A stretch of 64,000 bases of DNA. Origin: Hyphomicrobiales bacterium. GTDB lineage: Bacteria > Pseudomonadota > Alphaproteobacteria > Rhizobiales > Devosiaceae. Positions within the stretch are counted from its first letter, which is position 1; the number at the start of each line of letters is the position of its first letter. Where the stretch lies: the NCBI GenBank assembly GCA_027487555.1, contig JAIYDI010000015.1, forward strand, positions 1-64,000, read 5' to 3'. The notes beneath the pieces were generated by a model. The model made no database searches, had not been told where the DNA came from, and was given only the letters and a program-made list of their open reading frames with translations. The position numbers were made by a program, and so were the translations under genes. This document shows positions 16,003-23,433 of this stretch, piece after piece.

Positions 16003-17882
16003 TCGAATTCGCCAGCCTCATGGCCGAAGTCGCGCAGCGCCTGTTGGGCGCGCCGAACAAGCAGCACTCGACGCAAGCCGAGTGGCGCTATGGCACTAAT
16101 GGCAGCCTTCGCGTGTCGGTCGAAGGGCCGCATGCCGGGACCTGGCGAAGCCATGAGGAACAGGTCGGCGGCGGGGTGCTCGACCTCATCTGCTTCCGCG
16201 AGGGTTGCGACAAGCACGCGGCGCTCGAATGGCTCAAACAGCAGTTCCCCGATGTGGTCGAGGATCGGCCGCAACAGCAGCCGGCGCGGTCTCGCGTCGT
16301 GGCGCGGTACGCCTATGTCGATGAGCGCGGCGATCTCATGTTCGAAGTCGAGCGCCTCGAGCCGAAGAGCTTCAGGCAGTGCCGGCCGGACGGCAACGGG
16401 GGGCGGCTCTACAACCTGAAGGGCGTTCGGGCCGTGCCGTATCGGCTGCCCGATGTGATCGAGGCGATCGCCCTCGGCAAGCCGGTCTATGTGGTCGAAG
16501 GCGAGAAGGATGCCGACAATCTTGCGGCGCAAGGCCTAACCGCGACCTGCAATGCAGGCGGGGCGCGGAAGTGGCGGGACGAGTTCGCCGGGATCTTCGA
16601 AGGCGCGCGGGTGATCGTGCTGCCGGATAATGACGAGCCCGGCGCCGAGCATGCGGAAATGGTCGCGCGGTCGCTGCGCAACGTGGCGCAATCGGTCAAG
16701 GTGCTGCAGCTCGCGGGACTACCGCGGAAGGGCGACGTGTCCGACTGGCTCGCGGCCGGTGGCACTGGTGCCCAGCTGCAGGACATGGCGGAAGCCGCGC
16801 CGGAATGGCGGGCGCAGCGAATCGGCCGCCTGCCGGCAGTGTGGTTCGGCGATGAAGATCGGGAGCCGCCGCTCTCGTGGCTGGTCAAGGGCGTGCTGGT
16901 GGATGGCGGGCTCTCTGCCGTGTTCGGTGCGCCGGGCAGCTCGAAGACCTTCCTGGTGCTCGACATGGCGCTCAGCATCGCCCACGGCTTCGAATTCTTC
17001 GGCCACAAGGTGATGCAAGGCGGCGTCGTCTATGTGTCCGGCGAAGGCGGGTCCGGCATGCGGCAGCGCATGAAGGCGTGGCGCAACCTGAAGGGCGATC
17101 GGGAGCGCGCGCCCTTCGTCATGGTGCCGGCCTCGGTCAACCTGTTCGACAATGACGATGGGGTAAGCGACCTCATCGGCGAAGTCGCAGCGCATGCGCA
17201 GACGATGGGCCACCCGGTGCGCCTGGTGGTGCTGGACACCCTCAGCCGCATGATCGGGAGCGGCGACGAGGATCGGGCGCATGACGTGAACGTCATCGTC
17301 CAGAAGGCTGAGCGCATTCAGCGCGAGACCGGGGCGCATGTCCTGGTGGTGCATCACAGCGGCAAGGATCGGGACAGGGGCATGCGCGGCAGCAATGCGC
17401 TCCTCGGTGCCGTCGATGCTGCGATTGAAGTCACACGGCACGAGAGCGGGCTGTGTGAAGCGAAGATCACGAAGGTCAAGGATGGCGGGGCAGCTGACCC
17501 CTTCCGCTACCTCCTGGCGCAATCGATCCTTGGGCAGGACGAGGACGGTGAGGACATAACCTCATGCGTCGTCTCTGCTCAGGACGCGAGCCCCAGCGAG
17601 CCGGAAGGCAAGCGCAAGCCTACCCTCGGCGATCGGGAGCGCATCGCCCTTGAGGCGTTGCGGGAGGCCGTCATTGCCCTCGGGCAGGACGGCAAGGGCG
17701 GGAGCGTGCCGACATCGGTGCGGACCGTCACGGTGGAGCAGTGGCGGGAGTTCGCATATCGGCGCGGTCTCTCTGCCTCGGACGAGGCTGATGCCAAGCG
17801 CAAGGCGTTCCAGCGAGTGCGGGAGAAGCTGCACGCGAAGGGCATCATCGGTGCATGGGATGATCTCATATGGGAAGCGTGA
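15999..17882 (+). CDS. Primase-helicase (TOPRIM plus RepA-like AAA ATPase)
   Basis: A 627-residue replication protein. The N-terminal region resembles a primase-associated zinc-binding/CHC2-like domain without obvious cysteine ligands. A TOPRIM-like segment follows (VVEGEKDADNL near residue 167, VIVLPDNDEPG near 205). A RecA-fold hexameric ATPase comes next, with Walker A GAPGSSKT near residue 312, Walker B LVVLDTLSRM near 410 and LVVHHSGKDR near 449. The start is TTG, preceded by GGAGG and overlapping the preceding stop. Such fusions drive autonomous replication of phages and satellites. GGGACA repeats just downstream could be its origin. Confidence 0.85.
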   Translation: MIEFASLMAEVAQRLLGAPNKQHSTQAEWRYGTNGSLRVSVEGPHAGTWRSHEEQVGGGVLDLICFREGCDKHAALEWLKQQFPDVVEDRPQQQPARSRVVARYAYVDERGDLMFEVERLEPKSFRQCRPDGNGGRLYNLKGVRAVPYRLPDVIEAIALGKPVYVVEGEKDADNLAAQGLTATCNAGGARKWRDEFAGIFEGARVIVLPDNDEPGAEHAEMVARSLRNVAQSVKVLQLAGLPRKGDVSDWLAAGGTGAQLQDMAEAAPEWRAQRIGRLPAVWFGDEDREPPLSWLVKGVLVDGGLSAVFGAPGSSKTFLVLDMALSIAHGFEFFGHKVMQGGVVYVSGEGGSGMRQRMKAWRNLKGDRERAPFVMVPASVNLFDNDDGVSDLIGEVAAHAQTMGHPVRLVVLDTLSRMIGSGDEDRAHDVNVIVQKAERIQRETGAHVLVVHHSGKDRDRGMRGSNALLGAVDAAIEVTRHESGLCEAKITKVKDGGAADPFRYLLAQSILGQDEDGEDITSCVVSAQDASPSEPEGKRKPTLGDRERIALEALREAVIALGQDGKGGSVPTSVRTVTVEQWREFAYRRGLSASDEADAKRKAFQRVREKLHAKGIIGAWDDLIWEA

Positions 17883-17888
17883 CAAGGC

Positions 17889-17966
17889 GGGACATGTCCG
17901 GGACATGTCACGGTGTCCGGTGGTGCGGGACAGGCGGGACAACCCCCCTAAAGGGGGTGTTGTCCC
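17889..17966. repeat. Iteron-like GGGACA repeats with hairpin
   Basis: GGGACATGTC occurs at 17889-17898 and 17900-17909, 11 bases apart (one helical turn). GGGACA recurs at 17927 and 17936 and as inverted TGTCCC at 17961-17966. The last copies frame a hairpin (GGGACAA, then C5, loop TAAA, then G5, then TTGTCCC). No T-run follows, so it is not a typical terminator. Position directly after the primase suggests a replication origin (inference). Confidence 0.55.
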
Positions 17967-18024
17967 GTCCTGTCCACCCAGAGACCACCGATCCCAGGCC
18001 TGACCGGCGTTGTCCGGTGGGGGT

Positions 18025-18137
18025 GGTCAAATCCCTGCAGGACGCTCGACTAAGGACCGGTGCCTCCTCGTCGCGTGTTTCGCCGCGATATTCCGGGAAA
18101 ACATTTTTCCGGAGACCGGGGGGCGGTCAAATCCCTG
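18025..18137. repeat. Two GGTCAAATCCCTG repeats 100 bp apart
   Basis: The 13-mer occurs at 18025-18037 and 18125-18137, each preceded by a G-run and followed by partly similar sequence (GCTCG, then ACCG, then CTCC). The spacing and G-rich context resemble packaging or terminase-recognition regions of phages. That reading is inference. Confidence 0.5.
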
Positions 18138-18317
18138 GCGGATGGGCTCGCCTGAGCACCGCCGTCTCCCTCATGCGCAGGTTTTTTATTGAAGACGCGA
18201 GTTTTGGGAGCGGCTCGGAGCATGGGCGCGCAGCAAATGCAAGTCTTTGCAATGACTTAGCTGCAGTGTTCGTGAAAAATCGACCAATCCGAGGCAATTG
18301 TTTGCAAAGGCGCAACA

Positions 18318-18536
18318 ATGGCTGAGCAGCTGGGGTTTGCCGGTGAGGCGTTCGAATTCTGGCGGGCCTGCGCTCATTGCGGCGCCCGCTACCAGTGCGA
18401 TCCGCCTGGTGCGTTGGGAAGGCCCAAGGTGTTCTGCAGCGAGGCTTGCCGCAAGCGGCACGCCATGGATCAGCGAAACGCGTGGCGCCGCGCCAGAGAC
18501 CGGCAAAAGCGAGAGAAGAGGATCGATCATGAGTGA
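18318..18536 (+). CDS. Small zinc-binding protein of the element
   Basis: A 72-residue protein with a likely zinc knuckle: CAHCG near residue 18 and FCSEACRKRH near residue 40, giving CxxC and CxxxC ligand pairs, followed by a basic helical tail rich in Arg and Lys. Such small treble-clef proteins are frequent in prophages and often bind nucleic acid. The function here is unknown. It overlaps the next gene by 8 bases, indicating an operon. Confidence 0.6.
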   Translation: MAEQLGFAGEAFEFWRACAHCGARYQCDPPGALGRPKVFCSEACRKRHAMDQRNAWRRARDRQKREKRIDHE

Positions 18537-18762
18537 CGAAAGCGAGCGGCGCGTGTCGGCCGTGATGCAAGCGATTGCCCATCTGCCCGGCCGTCTGGGT
18601 CCAGCCTACGCGCCGGAAGAGATATTCGAGGGGGCAGTCAAGGGCGGCGCACTGCAGCTCATGGCGATGAGCGGCTGCGACCCGGCCAACGTTGCAGACC
18701 TCCTGGAGGGGATGGCAGAAGCCTTTCGGGCGGTCGATCCGCAACGCCCCCTCCCGAACTGA
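18529..18762 (+). CDS. Small hypothetical protein of the element
   Basis: A 77-residue, mostly helical acidic protein beginning MSDESERRVSAVMQ. No conserved motif is recognised. Its ATG lies within the last codons of the zinc-knuckle gene (8-base overlap), so the pair is probably translationally coupled. It is followed by the repeat-containing capsid leader. Confidence 0.55.
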   Translation: MSDESERRVSAVMQAIAHLPGRLGPAYAPEEIFEGAVKGGALQLMAMSGCDPANVADLLEGMAEAFRAVDPQRPLPN

Positions 18763-18819
18763 GCTGGGCTTGGCAAATCGGATAACACACGCTAGTTTGT
18801 CCATGGGTTCGCCCACATG

Positions 18820-18932
18820 CCGCCCGCGAGATGCAACGGCTTGTGAGGCGGTCCCGCCGACCTTCCGCCCGCGCGATGCAACGGAACTGTCGGTGGCGCT
18901 CAGCGCCGAAGCGGCCCCGCGTGATGCAAGCC
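18820..18932. repeat. Three ~45-bp spaced repeats in the capsid gene leader
   Basis: The core CCGCCCGCGAGATGCAACGG (18820-18839) recurs as CCGCCCGCGCGATGCAACGG (18865-18884) and more loosely around 18911-18930 (CCCCGCGTGATGCAAGC), at a period of about 45 bases. They lie 70-180 bases before the capsid start. Their function is unknown; protein-binding sites for late-gene control or packaging are possible. Confidence 0.65.
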
Positions 18933-18997
18933 GACCAATCCCAAAAGTCTGGTTTTACCCTCGCACCTGGTGCGAGCGTTTCACGAAAGGTGCGCTC

Positions 18998-20200
18998 ATG
19001 CATGCGCTTCGCTACCGGCCCGTTCGGGGCCTTGTTTCCCCCGCTTTCGCCGCGCCGCAAGGCGACAACCCGCACGCCATGCTCGGCGAAATCGCAACCG
19101 CTTTCGCTGATTTCCGCGATCGCAACGACAACTGGCGTGCCCAGGTCGAAAGGCAGCTCGATGACCTTGCGCGGCGTGGCGCAGCAGGCGCCATCGGTGG
19201 CACTGGTGGGCCTTCCGCTCGCGAGCTGACCGCCGCCCAGGCTTCGATGGTGCAGTTCATGCGCAGTGGCATGGTGGTTTCTCCACAGGGAGCCATGACG
19301 ACGCAGAGCAAGCCCGATGGCGGCTACACCGTTCCGCGCGAGGTGGATGGCGTCATCGATAACCTGCTGCTGCCGGTGTCGCCCATGCGCCGGCTGGCGA
19401 CCGTGGTGCAGGTGACCACTGGCGAGTATCACAAGCTGATCAACCGTCGGGGCGCCTCGTCCGGCTGGGTTGGCGAGGAAGAGAGCCGCCCGGAAACGAA
19501 TTCCCCGATCCTGGCGGATATCGAGCCACCGATCGGTGAAGTTTACGCCATGCCTTCGATGACGCAGGTGCTCATCGACGATTCTTCGTTCAACCTCGAG
19601 GCCTGGCTCGACGAGAACGTCACCGACGAATTCAGCGTTCAGGAGAACGCGGCCTTCGTCACCGGCAACGGCTTCAAGAAGCCGAAAGGCTTTCTCGATG
19701 TGCCGACCTCTTCGGCAGGCGACAGCAGCCGGGCGTTCGGCACGCTGCAGTACGTGCCGACCGGCCACGCCTCGAGCTTTCCCTCGAGCAATCCGGGTGA
19801 CGCATTCATCGAGCTCCTCACGGCCCTGAAGCCGCAGTACCGGGCCGGACCCGGCGTTGCCTGGCAGATGAACAGCACGACGCTCGGCACGGCCCGGAAG
19901 TTCAAGGATGGGCAGGGCAACTACATCTGGTCGCAGGGGCTCACGCCCGGCATGCCTGAAACGATCCTTGGCTACCCCGTCGAGGTGAACGACGACATGC
20001 AGGATCTGGGTGCCAACGCCTTCCCCGTCGCCTTTGGCAACTGGAAGCGGGGCTATGTGATTGTCGATCGCATCGGCACCACCATGCTGCGCGACCCCTA
20101 CACCAAGAAGGGCTGGGTGAACTTCTACTTCACCAAGCGCGTCGGTGGTGCGCCGACCAACACCAACGCCATCAAGCTGATGAAGTGCGCAGTCAGCTGA
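18998..20200 (+). CDS. HK97-family phage major capsid protein
   Basis: A 400-residue major capsid protein. The N-terminal 90 residues include a helical delta-like segment (ATAFADFRDRNDNWRAQVE), followed by an HK97 fold seen in GGYTVPREVDGVI, GWVGEEESRPET, DENVTDEFSVQENAAFVTGNG and WKRGYVIVDR. The length matches full capsid proteins and no truncation is evident. The ATG at 18998 follows AAGG by 7 bases. The frame is open upstream through repeated non-coding sequence, which I rejected. No portal, protease or terminase gene adjoins it, which is unusual for a functional prophage. Confidence 0.93.
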   Translation: MHALRYRPVRGLVSPAFAAPQGDNPHAMLGEIATAFADFRDRNDNWRAQVERQLDDLARRGAAGAIGGTGGPSARELTAAQASMVQFMRSGMVVSPQGAMTTQSKPDGGYTVPREVDGVIDNLLLPVSPMRRLATVVQVTTGEYHKLINRRGASSGWVGEEESRPETNSPILADIEPPIGEVYAMPSMTQVLIDDSSFNLEAWLDENVTDEFSVQENAAFVTGNGFKKPKGFLDVPTSSAGDSSRAFGTLQYVPTGHASSFPSSNPGDAFIELLTALKPQYRAGPGVAWQMNSTTLGTARKFKDGQGNYIWSQGLTPGMPETILGYPVEVNDDMQDLGANAFPVAFGNWKRGYVIVDRIGTTMLRDPYTKKGWVNFYFTKRVGGAPTNTNAIKLMKCAVS

Positions 20201-20334
20201 CCTGAATAGCGGCGGAGCGCATCACCTCCGCCGCTTGCCGGCTGTTCTGAAGGAACTGAGCCGGCTTTGGGCGGGTGAGGCTTCGCGTGCTGCGCCTCAC
20301 CCGCTCGATTTTCCGCAAATTTGCGAGGTGTCTC

Positions 20335-20880
20335 ATGAAGATCACCACCAAAATCGAAGGGCTCGACCAGCTCGACAAGGCGCTTTCCGAGCTGCCGCGC
20401 GCCGTGCAGCGGCGCACCTTGCACAAGGTGCTTCGGCAAGCGGCGGAGCCGATCCGCGAGGAGGCTCAACGCCGGGCACCCTATCTCACCGGCGATCTGC
20501 GAGGCTCTTTCATCATCCGCACGTCGATGAAGAACAAGATCGGCAATGCCGAGTTCAGCGCCGTGATGAGGGCTGGCGGCACGCGGGCCGAAGCCGGGGC
20601 CGCAATGCGAGAGGCGCGGCGCGCGGCTGGGCAAGCCGGGCTGCTGAATTTCGCCCAGGTGTTCATCGGCCCGGCGAAGGGAAGCAAGCGGCAGGGCATC
20701 AAGGCCATGGTGCAGGAGTTCGGCAGCATCAAGCAGAGCCCCAATCCCTACATGCGGCCGGCATGGGACACCAAGAGCGGCGCGGCCCTGCAGGTGATCA
20801 TCAGCAGCCTCGGAGCTGCCATCAAGGCAGCCGCGGCGCGACAGGCAGCCAAGGCGCTGCGCAAGCCATCTGGAAAGTGA
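20335..20880 (+). CDS. HK97 gp10-like phage protein
   Basis: A 181-residue protein of the HK97 gp10 family, which acts at the head-tail or tail completion stage. Typical features are the KITTKIEGLDQLDKALSEL start, EEAQRRAPYLTGDLRGS near residue 42 and NPYMRPAWD near residue 138. The start is preceded by GAGGTG. It follows the capsid gene by 134 bases in the same direction. Its presence without any tail gene suggests function with helper-phage particles or a remnant. Confidence 0.85.
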   Translation: MKITTKIEGLDQLDKALSELPRAVQRRTLHKVLRQAAEPIREEAQRRAPYLTGDLRGSFIIRTSMKNKIGNAEFSAVMRAGGTRAEAGAAMREARRAAGQAGLLNFAQVFIGPAKGSKRQGIKAMVQEFGSIKQSPNPYMRPAWDTKSGAALQVIISSLGAAIKAAAARQAAKALRKPSGK

Positions 20881-20887
20881 GGCCACC

Positions 20888-21412
20888 ATGCGCCAATCCT
20901 ATTCACAGTCGCGGCTTTCAGCTGGTGCACAGGCCCGATCGCGGCCGGCTGGGCTTGGGCCAAGTGCCGTGCCGCTCACCATCGTCTACGGGCCATGCTG
21001 CGGCGGCAAGAGCACCTATGTCGAACAGCACCGGCAGCCCGGCGACCTGGTGATCGACCTCGATGTGATCGCGGGCGAGCTGGTGGGCAAGCCCATATGC
21101 CGGGAGCGCTCCCCGGCACTCCTCGAGGCGGCGATCGATGAGCGGAACCGGCGCCTACGGGATCTGCAGCGGCTCGATCCGGCGAAAGTCGGCCGGGTAT
21201 GGTTTCTCATCGCCGCGCCAGACCATGCCGATCGCGAATGGTGGCGTGCGCAGCTGCAGCCCGAAGCCATGGTGCTGGTGTCGGCAAGCGTGGACGAGTG
21301 CATCAATCGCCTCATCGCCGATCCGTCGCGCTTCAGCATGCGGGCCACCATGCGCCAGTGGATAGTGGACTGGCACAACCGCTACCGGCGAACCGCCGGC
21401 GGCACGCTATAG
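20888..21412 (+). CDS. P-loop kinase-like ATPase of the element
   Basis: A 174-residue protein with Walker A GPCCGGKST at about residues 38-46 after a basic, Ser/Arg-rich N-terminus. Other features are VIDLDVIAG (Walker B-like), IDERNRRLRDL, VWFLIAAP and a C-terminal R-rich segment. The fold resembles small nucleotide or polynucleotide kinases. It starts 7 bases after the gp10-like gene with GAGG before the ATG, so it shares that operon. Two adjacent cysteines in the P-loop are unusual. Exact activity is unknown. Confidence 0.7.
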   Translation: MRQSYSQSRLSAGAQARSRPAGLGPSAVPLTIVYGPCCGGKSTYVEQHRQPGDLVIDLDVIAGELVGKPICRERSPALLEAAIDERNRRLRDLQRLDPAKVGRVWFLIAAPDHADREWWRAQLQPEAMVLVSASVDECINRLIADPSRFSMRATMRQWIVDWHNRYRRTAGGTL

Positions 21413-21421
21413 GGCAAGCCC

Positions 21422-21697
21422 ATGCAGCGGCCGACAATCAACCGTCACAGGCTTCGCCCAGCCAACGGCCTCGCGACATGGCTGGGCTTCGGCATTCGGC
21501 AGGTGAGCGACACGGCGGAAGAACCGATGCCGAGTGGTGGCGCGCACCTGGTGCTGCAGCTCGCGCTTCGCGATCGCTTGCTGTTCATGCTCACCGGTGA
21601 ATTGCACCTGGTGCTGCGCACCCGCGACGGGCGCGACCTCGCCGAGGATATCGTGCAAACCGAGGTGATCATCCCGGCGCCGCGCTTCGGTGGGTAG
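21422..21697 (+). CDS. Hypothetical protein of the element
   Basis: A 91-residue candidate with a C-terminal half of alternating hydrophobic residues (HLVLQLALRDRLLFML, then ELHLVLRTRDG), suggesting beta strands. No family is recognised. It lies 9 bases downstream of the P-loop gene in the same orientation. The ribosome-binding site is weak. Confidence 0.5.
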   Translation: MQRPTINRHRLRPANGLATWLGFGIRQVSDTAEEPMPSGGAHLVLQLALRDRLLFMLTGELHLVLRTRDGRDLAEDIVQTEVIIPAPRFGG

Positions 21698-21753
21698 GCT
21701 AGCTTCCAGTTGAGCTGACATCCCGCGTCGAGAACGGCAACCTGGCGCCGGAG

Positions 21754-21867
21754 ATGACGAAGGTTACAGGGTCGGTCGCCGGACGCGCCGTGGGATCGAT
21801 GGAGAAGAAGATGGCGACAGGCGGCTATCGATCAGTCGGCATCGGGCCGGGGCTGAAGCGGAGCTGA
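21754..21867 (+). CDS. Possible tiny protein, doubtful
   Basis: A 37-codon frame beginning MTKVTGSVAGRAVG and ending at a TGA that overlaps the end of the opposing HEPN-like gene. It would be Gly/Lys-rich. No good ribosome-binding site precedes it. I include it only because the gap after the previous gene is otherwise empty. Confidence 0.2.
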   Translation: MTKVTGSVAGRAVGSMEKKMATGGYRSVGIGPGLKRS

Positions 21868-22437
21868 GAGGCTCGACAACAGTGCATTGAACGCCGATCG
21901 CCTCATGTTCTCGATTTTCGTGAAGCGCGTAGGTATCCCCGACAGCGCTTTCGTGGTTTCCTCCGCCGTTAAATCCCGACACATGCCCCTGAGTGAGGTA
22001 ATGCGTTCGAACAAATCGCCAACCGTCCAGACTTGCTCCTCAAGCCTCAGTTTGCGCTTTGCTTCTGTTATATAAAATACTACGCCGTCCTCAGCTTCGC
22101 TCGGCACAAACAGCCTATGCGCGACATTGTTTCTTTCAGTGGACTCGGCTTCTATGCGCTTCGCGACGTTCTGAAGTTTGGCCTGAAGATCCTCTTGCAG
22201 GACGTACTCGGTCAGTGATCGAAATGTCCACGCCTTTTCGATAAAGCCCAAGTGGCGCCCTATTATCATCCAGCGCGAGTCTGAAATTCCCACTGCATGA
22301 GAAATTGCCTTCTCAAGGTCTGACTCCATCATGGCAAACCAGCTCATATAGCAGCCGACCATTGCCCAGGACCGAGTTATTGGGTCCAACGGAACAAAAT
22401 GCTGGCGAAAGTCGTCGAGGCTTACCGGGTCATACAC
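21832..22437 (-). CDS. HEPN-like protein, possible toxin partner of the RHH gene
   Basis: A 201-residue mostly helical protein. The segment ERNNVAHR near residue 112 matches the R-x4-H signature of HEPN ribonucleases. The preceding region (MMESDLEKAISHAVG, LGFIEKAWTFRSL, LQNVAKRIE) fits a four-helix HEPN bundle. The GTG start at 22437 overlaps the stop of the upstream RHH gene by 8 bases, a coupling typical of antitoxin-toxin operons. RNase activity and toxicity are inference. It could instead be an inactive HEPN regulator. It is opposite in strand to the rest of the element. Confidence 0.6.
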   Translation of the reverse strand: MYDPVSLDDFRQHFVPLDPITRSWAMVGCYMSWFAMMESDLEKAISHAVGISDSRWMIIGRHLGFIEKAWTFRSLTEYVLQEDLQAKLQNVAKRIEAESTERNNVAHRLFVPSEAEDGVVFYITEAKRKLRLEEQVWTVGDLFERITSLRGMCRDLTAEETTKALSGIPTRFTKIENMRRSAFNALLSSLSAPLQPRPDAD

Positions 22438-22618
22438 TGTTGCTGAGCCCCTTTTCCACCAGCCGGCGGACGGCTTCGGGGCGGGACGGCTTGTCGGGCT
22501 GAGCCTGGCGCCAAGCGTCGAGGCTGGCAAGCTGGTCAGGCTCGATGCGCAAATGCACCGACACCGCCCCCGTTGAGGGTCGCCCGCGTTTTCTCGTACC
22601 AGTTATTGCTTCAGCCAT
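22430..22618 (-). CDS. Ribbon-helix-helix DNA-binding protein, antitoxin-like
   Basis: A 62-residue protein with a basic N-terminus (TRKRGRPSTG), a short strand (VSVHLRIEP) and two helices (LASLDAWRQAQ and RPEAVRRLVEKGL), matching the RHH/CopG fold that dimerises and binds palindromes. An inverted repeat GTACCAGT/ACTGGTAC flanks its start codon, a likely autoregulatory operator. The stop overlaps the start of the HEPN-like gene by 8 bases. Small RHH antitoxins commonly have this arrangement. Confidence 0.7.
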   Translation of the reverse strand: MAEAITGTRKRGRPSTGAVSVHLRIEPDQLASLDAWRQAQPDKPSRPEAVRRLVEKGLSNSV

Positions 22619-22631
22619 AAATTACTGGTAC
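22596..22631. promoter_or_regulatory. Inverted repeat operator at the RHH gene start
   Basis: GTACCAGT (22596-22603) and its exact reverse complement ACTGGTAC (22624-22631) flank the RHH start codon at 22616-22618. The flanks are also similar (TCGT outward, A/T inward). Repression by the RHH protein is inferred. Confidence 0.55.
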
Positions 22632-22640
22632 ACGAAAAGC

Positions 22641-22700
22641 GGTCCGGAGGGAAGTTGGAGCTTCCAACCGGACCTGACCGCAACCGAAGTTGGAGCTTCG
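22641..22700. repeat. Hairpin and repeated GAAGTTGGAGCTTC motif
   Basis: GGTCCGG (22641) and CCGGACC flank GTTGGA-GCT-TCCAAC, forming a nested inverted repeat. GAAGTTGGAGCTTC recurs directly upstream of the next gene at 22686-22699 and includes its ribosome-binding GGAG. It sits between two divergent genes, so it may control translation or transcription rightward. Confidence 0.45.
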
Positions 22701-22703
22701 ATC

Positions 22704-22988
22704 ATGGCTATTCGTGCCGTATCACGGCGCGCGCCTTCGCGCACCTACGCGCCCACACAGAACTTCACCCGCGAGCAAATCGAGGCGCGCTGCGAAGCGC
22801 TTGCCGATGAGCTGCAGCGGCTTATCGCAGCCCTCGACTATGCGGACGGCGATCCGGACCTTGAGGACAATGCCGATGGCGAGCCATCGCTTTGCAACTG
22901 GGGCGGCTGGGGCGATGCCGGCTACGACCTGGAGCTTGACGAGACCGAGCACCGCGAAGATCACCGGCTCGGCTGGAGGGTAGCATGA
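22704..22988 (+). CDS. Hypothetical acidic protein of the element
   Basis: A 94-residue protein starting MAIRAVSRRAPSR, with a central helix (EQIEARCEALADELQRLI) and an acidic tail containing DGDPDLEDNADGEPS and NWGGWGDAGYDLE. No domain is recognised, but similar short acidic proteins occur in alphaproteobacterial prophages. GGAG lies about 8 bases before the ATG. Its last four bases overlap the next start (ATGA). Confidence 0.6.
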   Translation: MAIRAVSRRAPSRTYAPTQNFTREQIEARCEALADELQRLIAALDYADGDPDLEDNADGEPSLCNWGGWGDAGYDLELDETEHREDHRLGWRVA

Positions 22989-23365
22989 TCGCCCGTCGCG
23001 CCATCGTCGCCGCGCTGCCGATCGCGGCAGCCTCACCCGCCCTTGCAGGCTTCCACCTTGCCCAGGCCGAGCCATCGGCCGGGCTGCGGCAGCTCATCGC
23101 GGCGCATCTCGGGGCGCACGCGCGCCTGCAGGTGGCATGCAACCTCGCCGATGAGGATCACCCGGACTACGATCCGGCCTTCACCGGCTGGGATGCCATC
23201 AACGCGGCCGAGGAAGCCGCACGCGAGGCCGTGATCGCCGCCCCATGCCATACCCTCGCCGATGTGCGGGCGAAGGTGGCGCACCTGGTGCGGCGGCTTG
23301 ATGCGGGTGATCAGGACTTTCCGAACCCGTGGGATATCGAGGCGCTGCTGCGATCGCTGGCGTGA
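22985..23365 (+). CDS. Hypothetical protein of the element
   Basis: A 126-residue protein. The N-terminus (MIARRAIVAALPIAAASPALAG) looks like a Tat- or Sec-type signal, though it may be coincidental in a GC-rich element. The rest is helical with DEDHPDYDPAFTGWDAIN and ADVRAKVAHLVRRLDAG. The start overlaps the preceding stop (ATGA), indicating coupling. The function is unknown. Confidence 0.6.
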   Translation: MIARRAIVAALPIAAASPALAGFHLAQAEPSAGLRQLIAAHLGAHARLQVACNLADEDHPDYDPAFTGWDAINAAEEAAREAVIAAPCHTLADVRAKVAHLVRRLDAGDQDFPNPWDIEALLRSLA

Positions 23366-23433
23366 TCGAAAGTTTCCGCTTGACCAAATACGGTTGTATA
23401 TGGCACTCGATTGTGACGACGCGAGGTGAAGCC

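Larger units (their letters stand above)
17883..18317. other. Non-coding control region of the element with repeats
   Basis: These 435 bases carry no convincing gene. They hold GGGACA direct repeats and a GC-rich hairpin (17889-17966), then two copies of GGTCAAATCCCTG exactly 100 bases apart (18025 and 18125). A more AT-rich leader to the small zinc-protein gene follows. Candidate roles are replication origin and packaging site. Confidence 0.6.
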
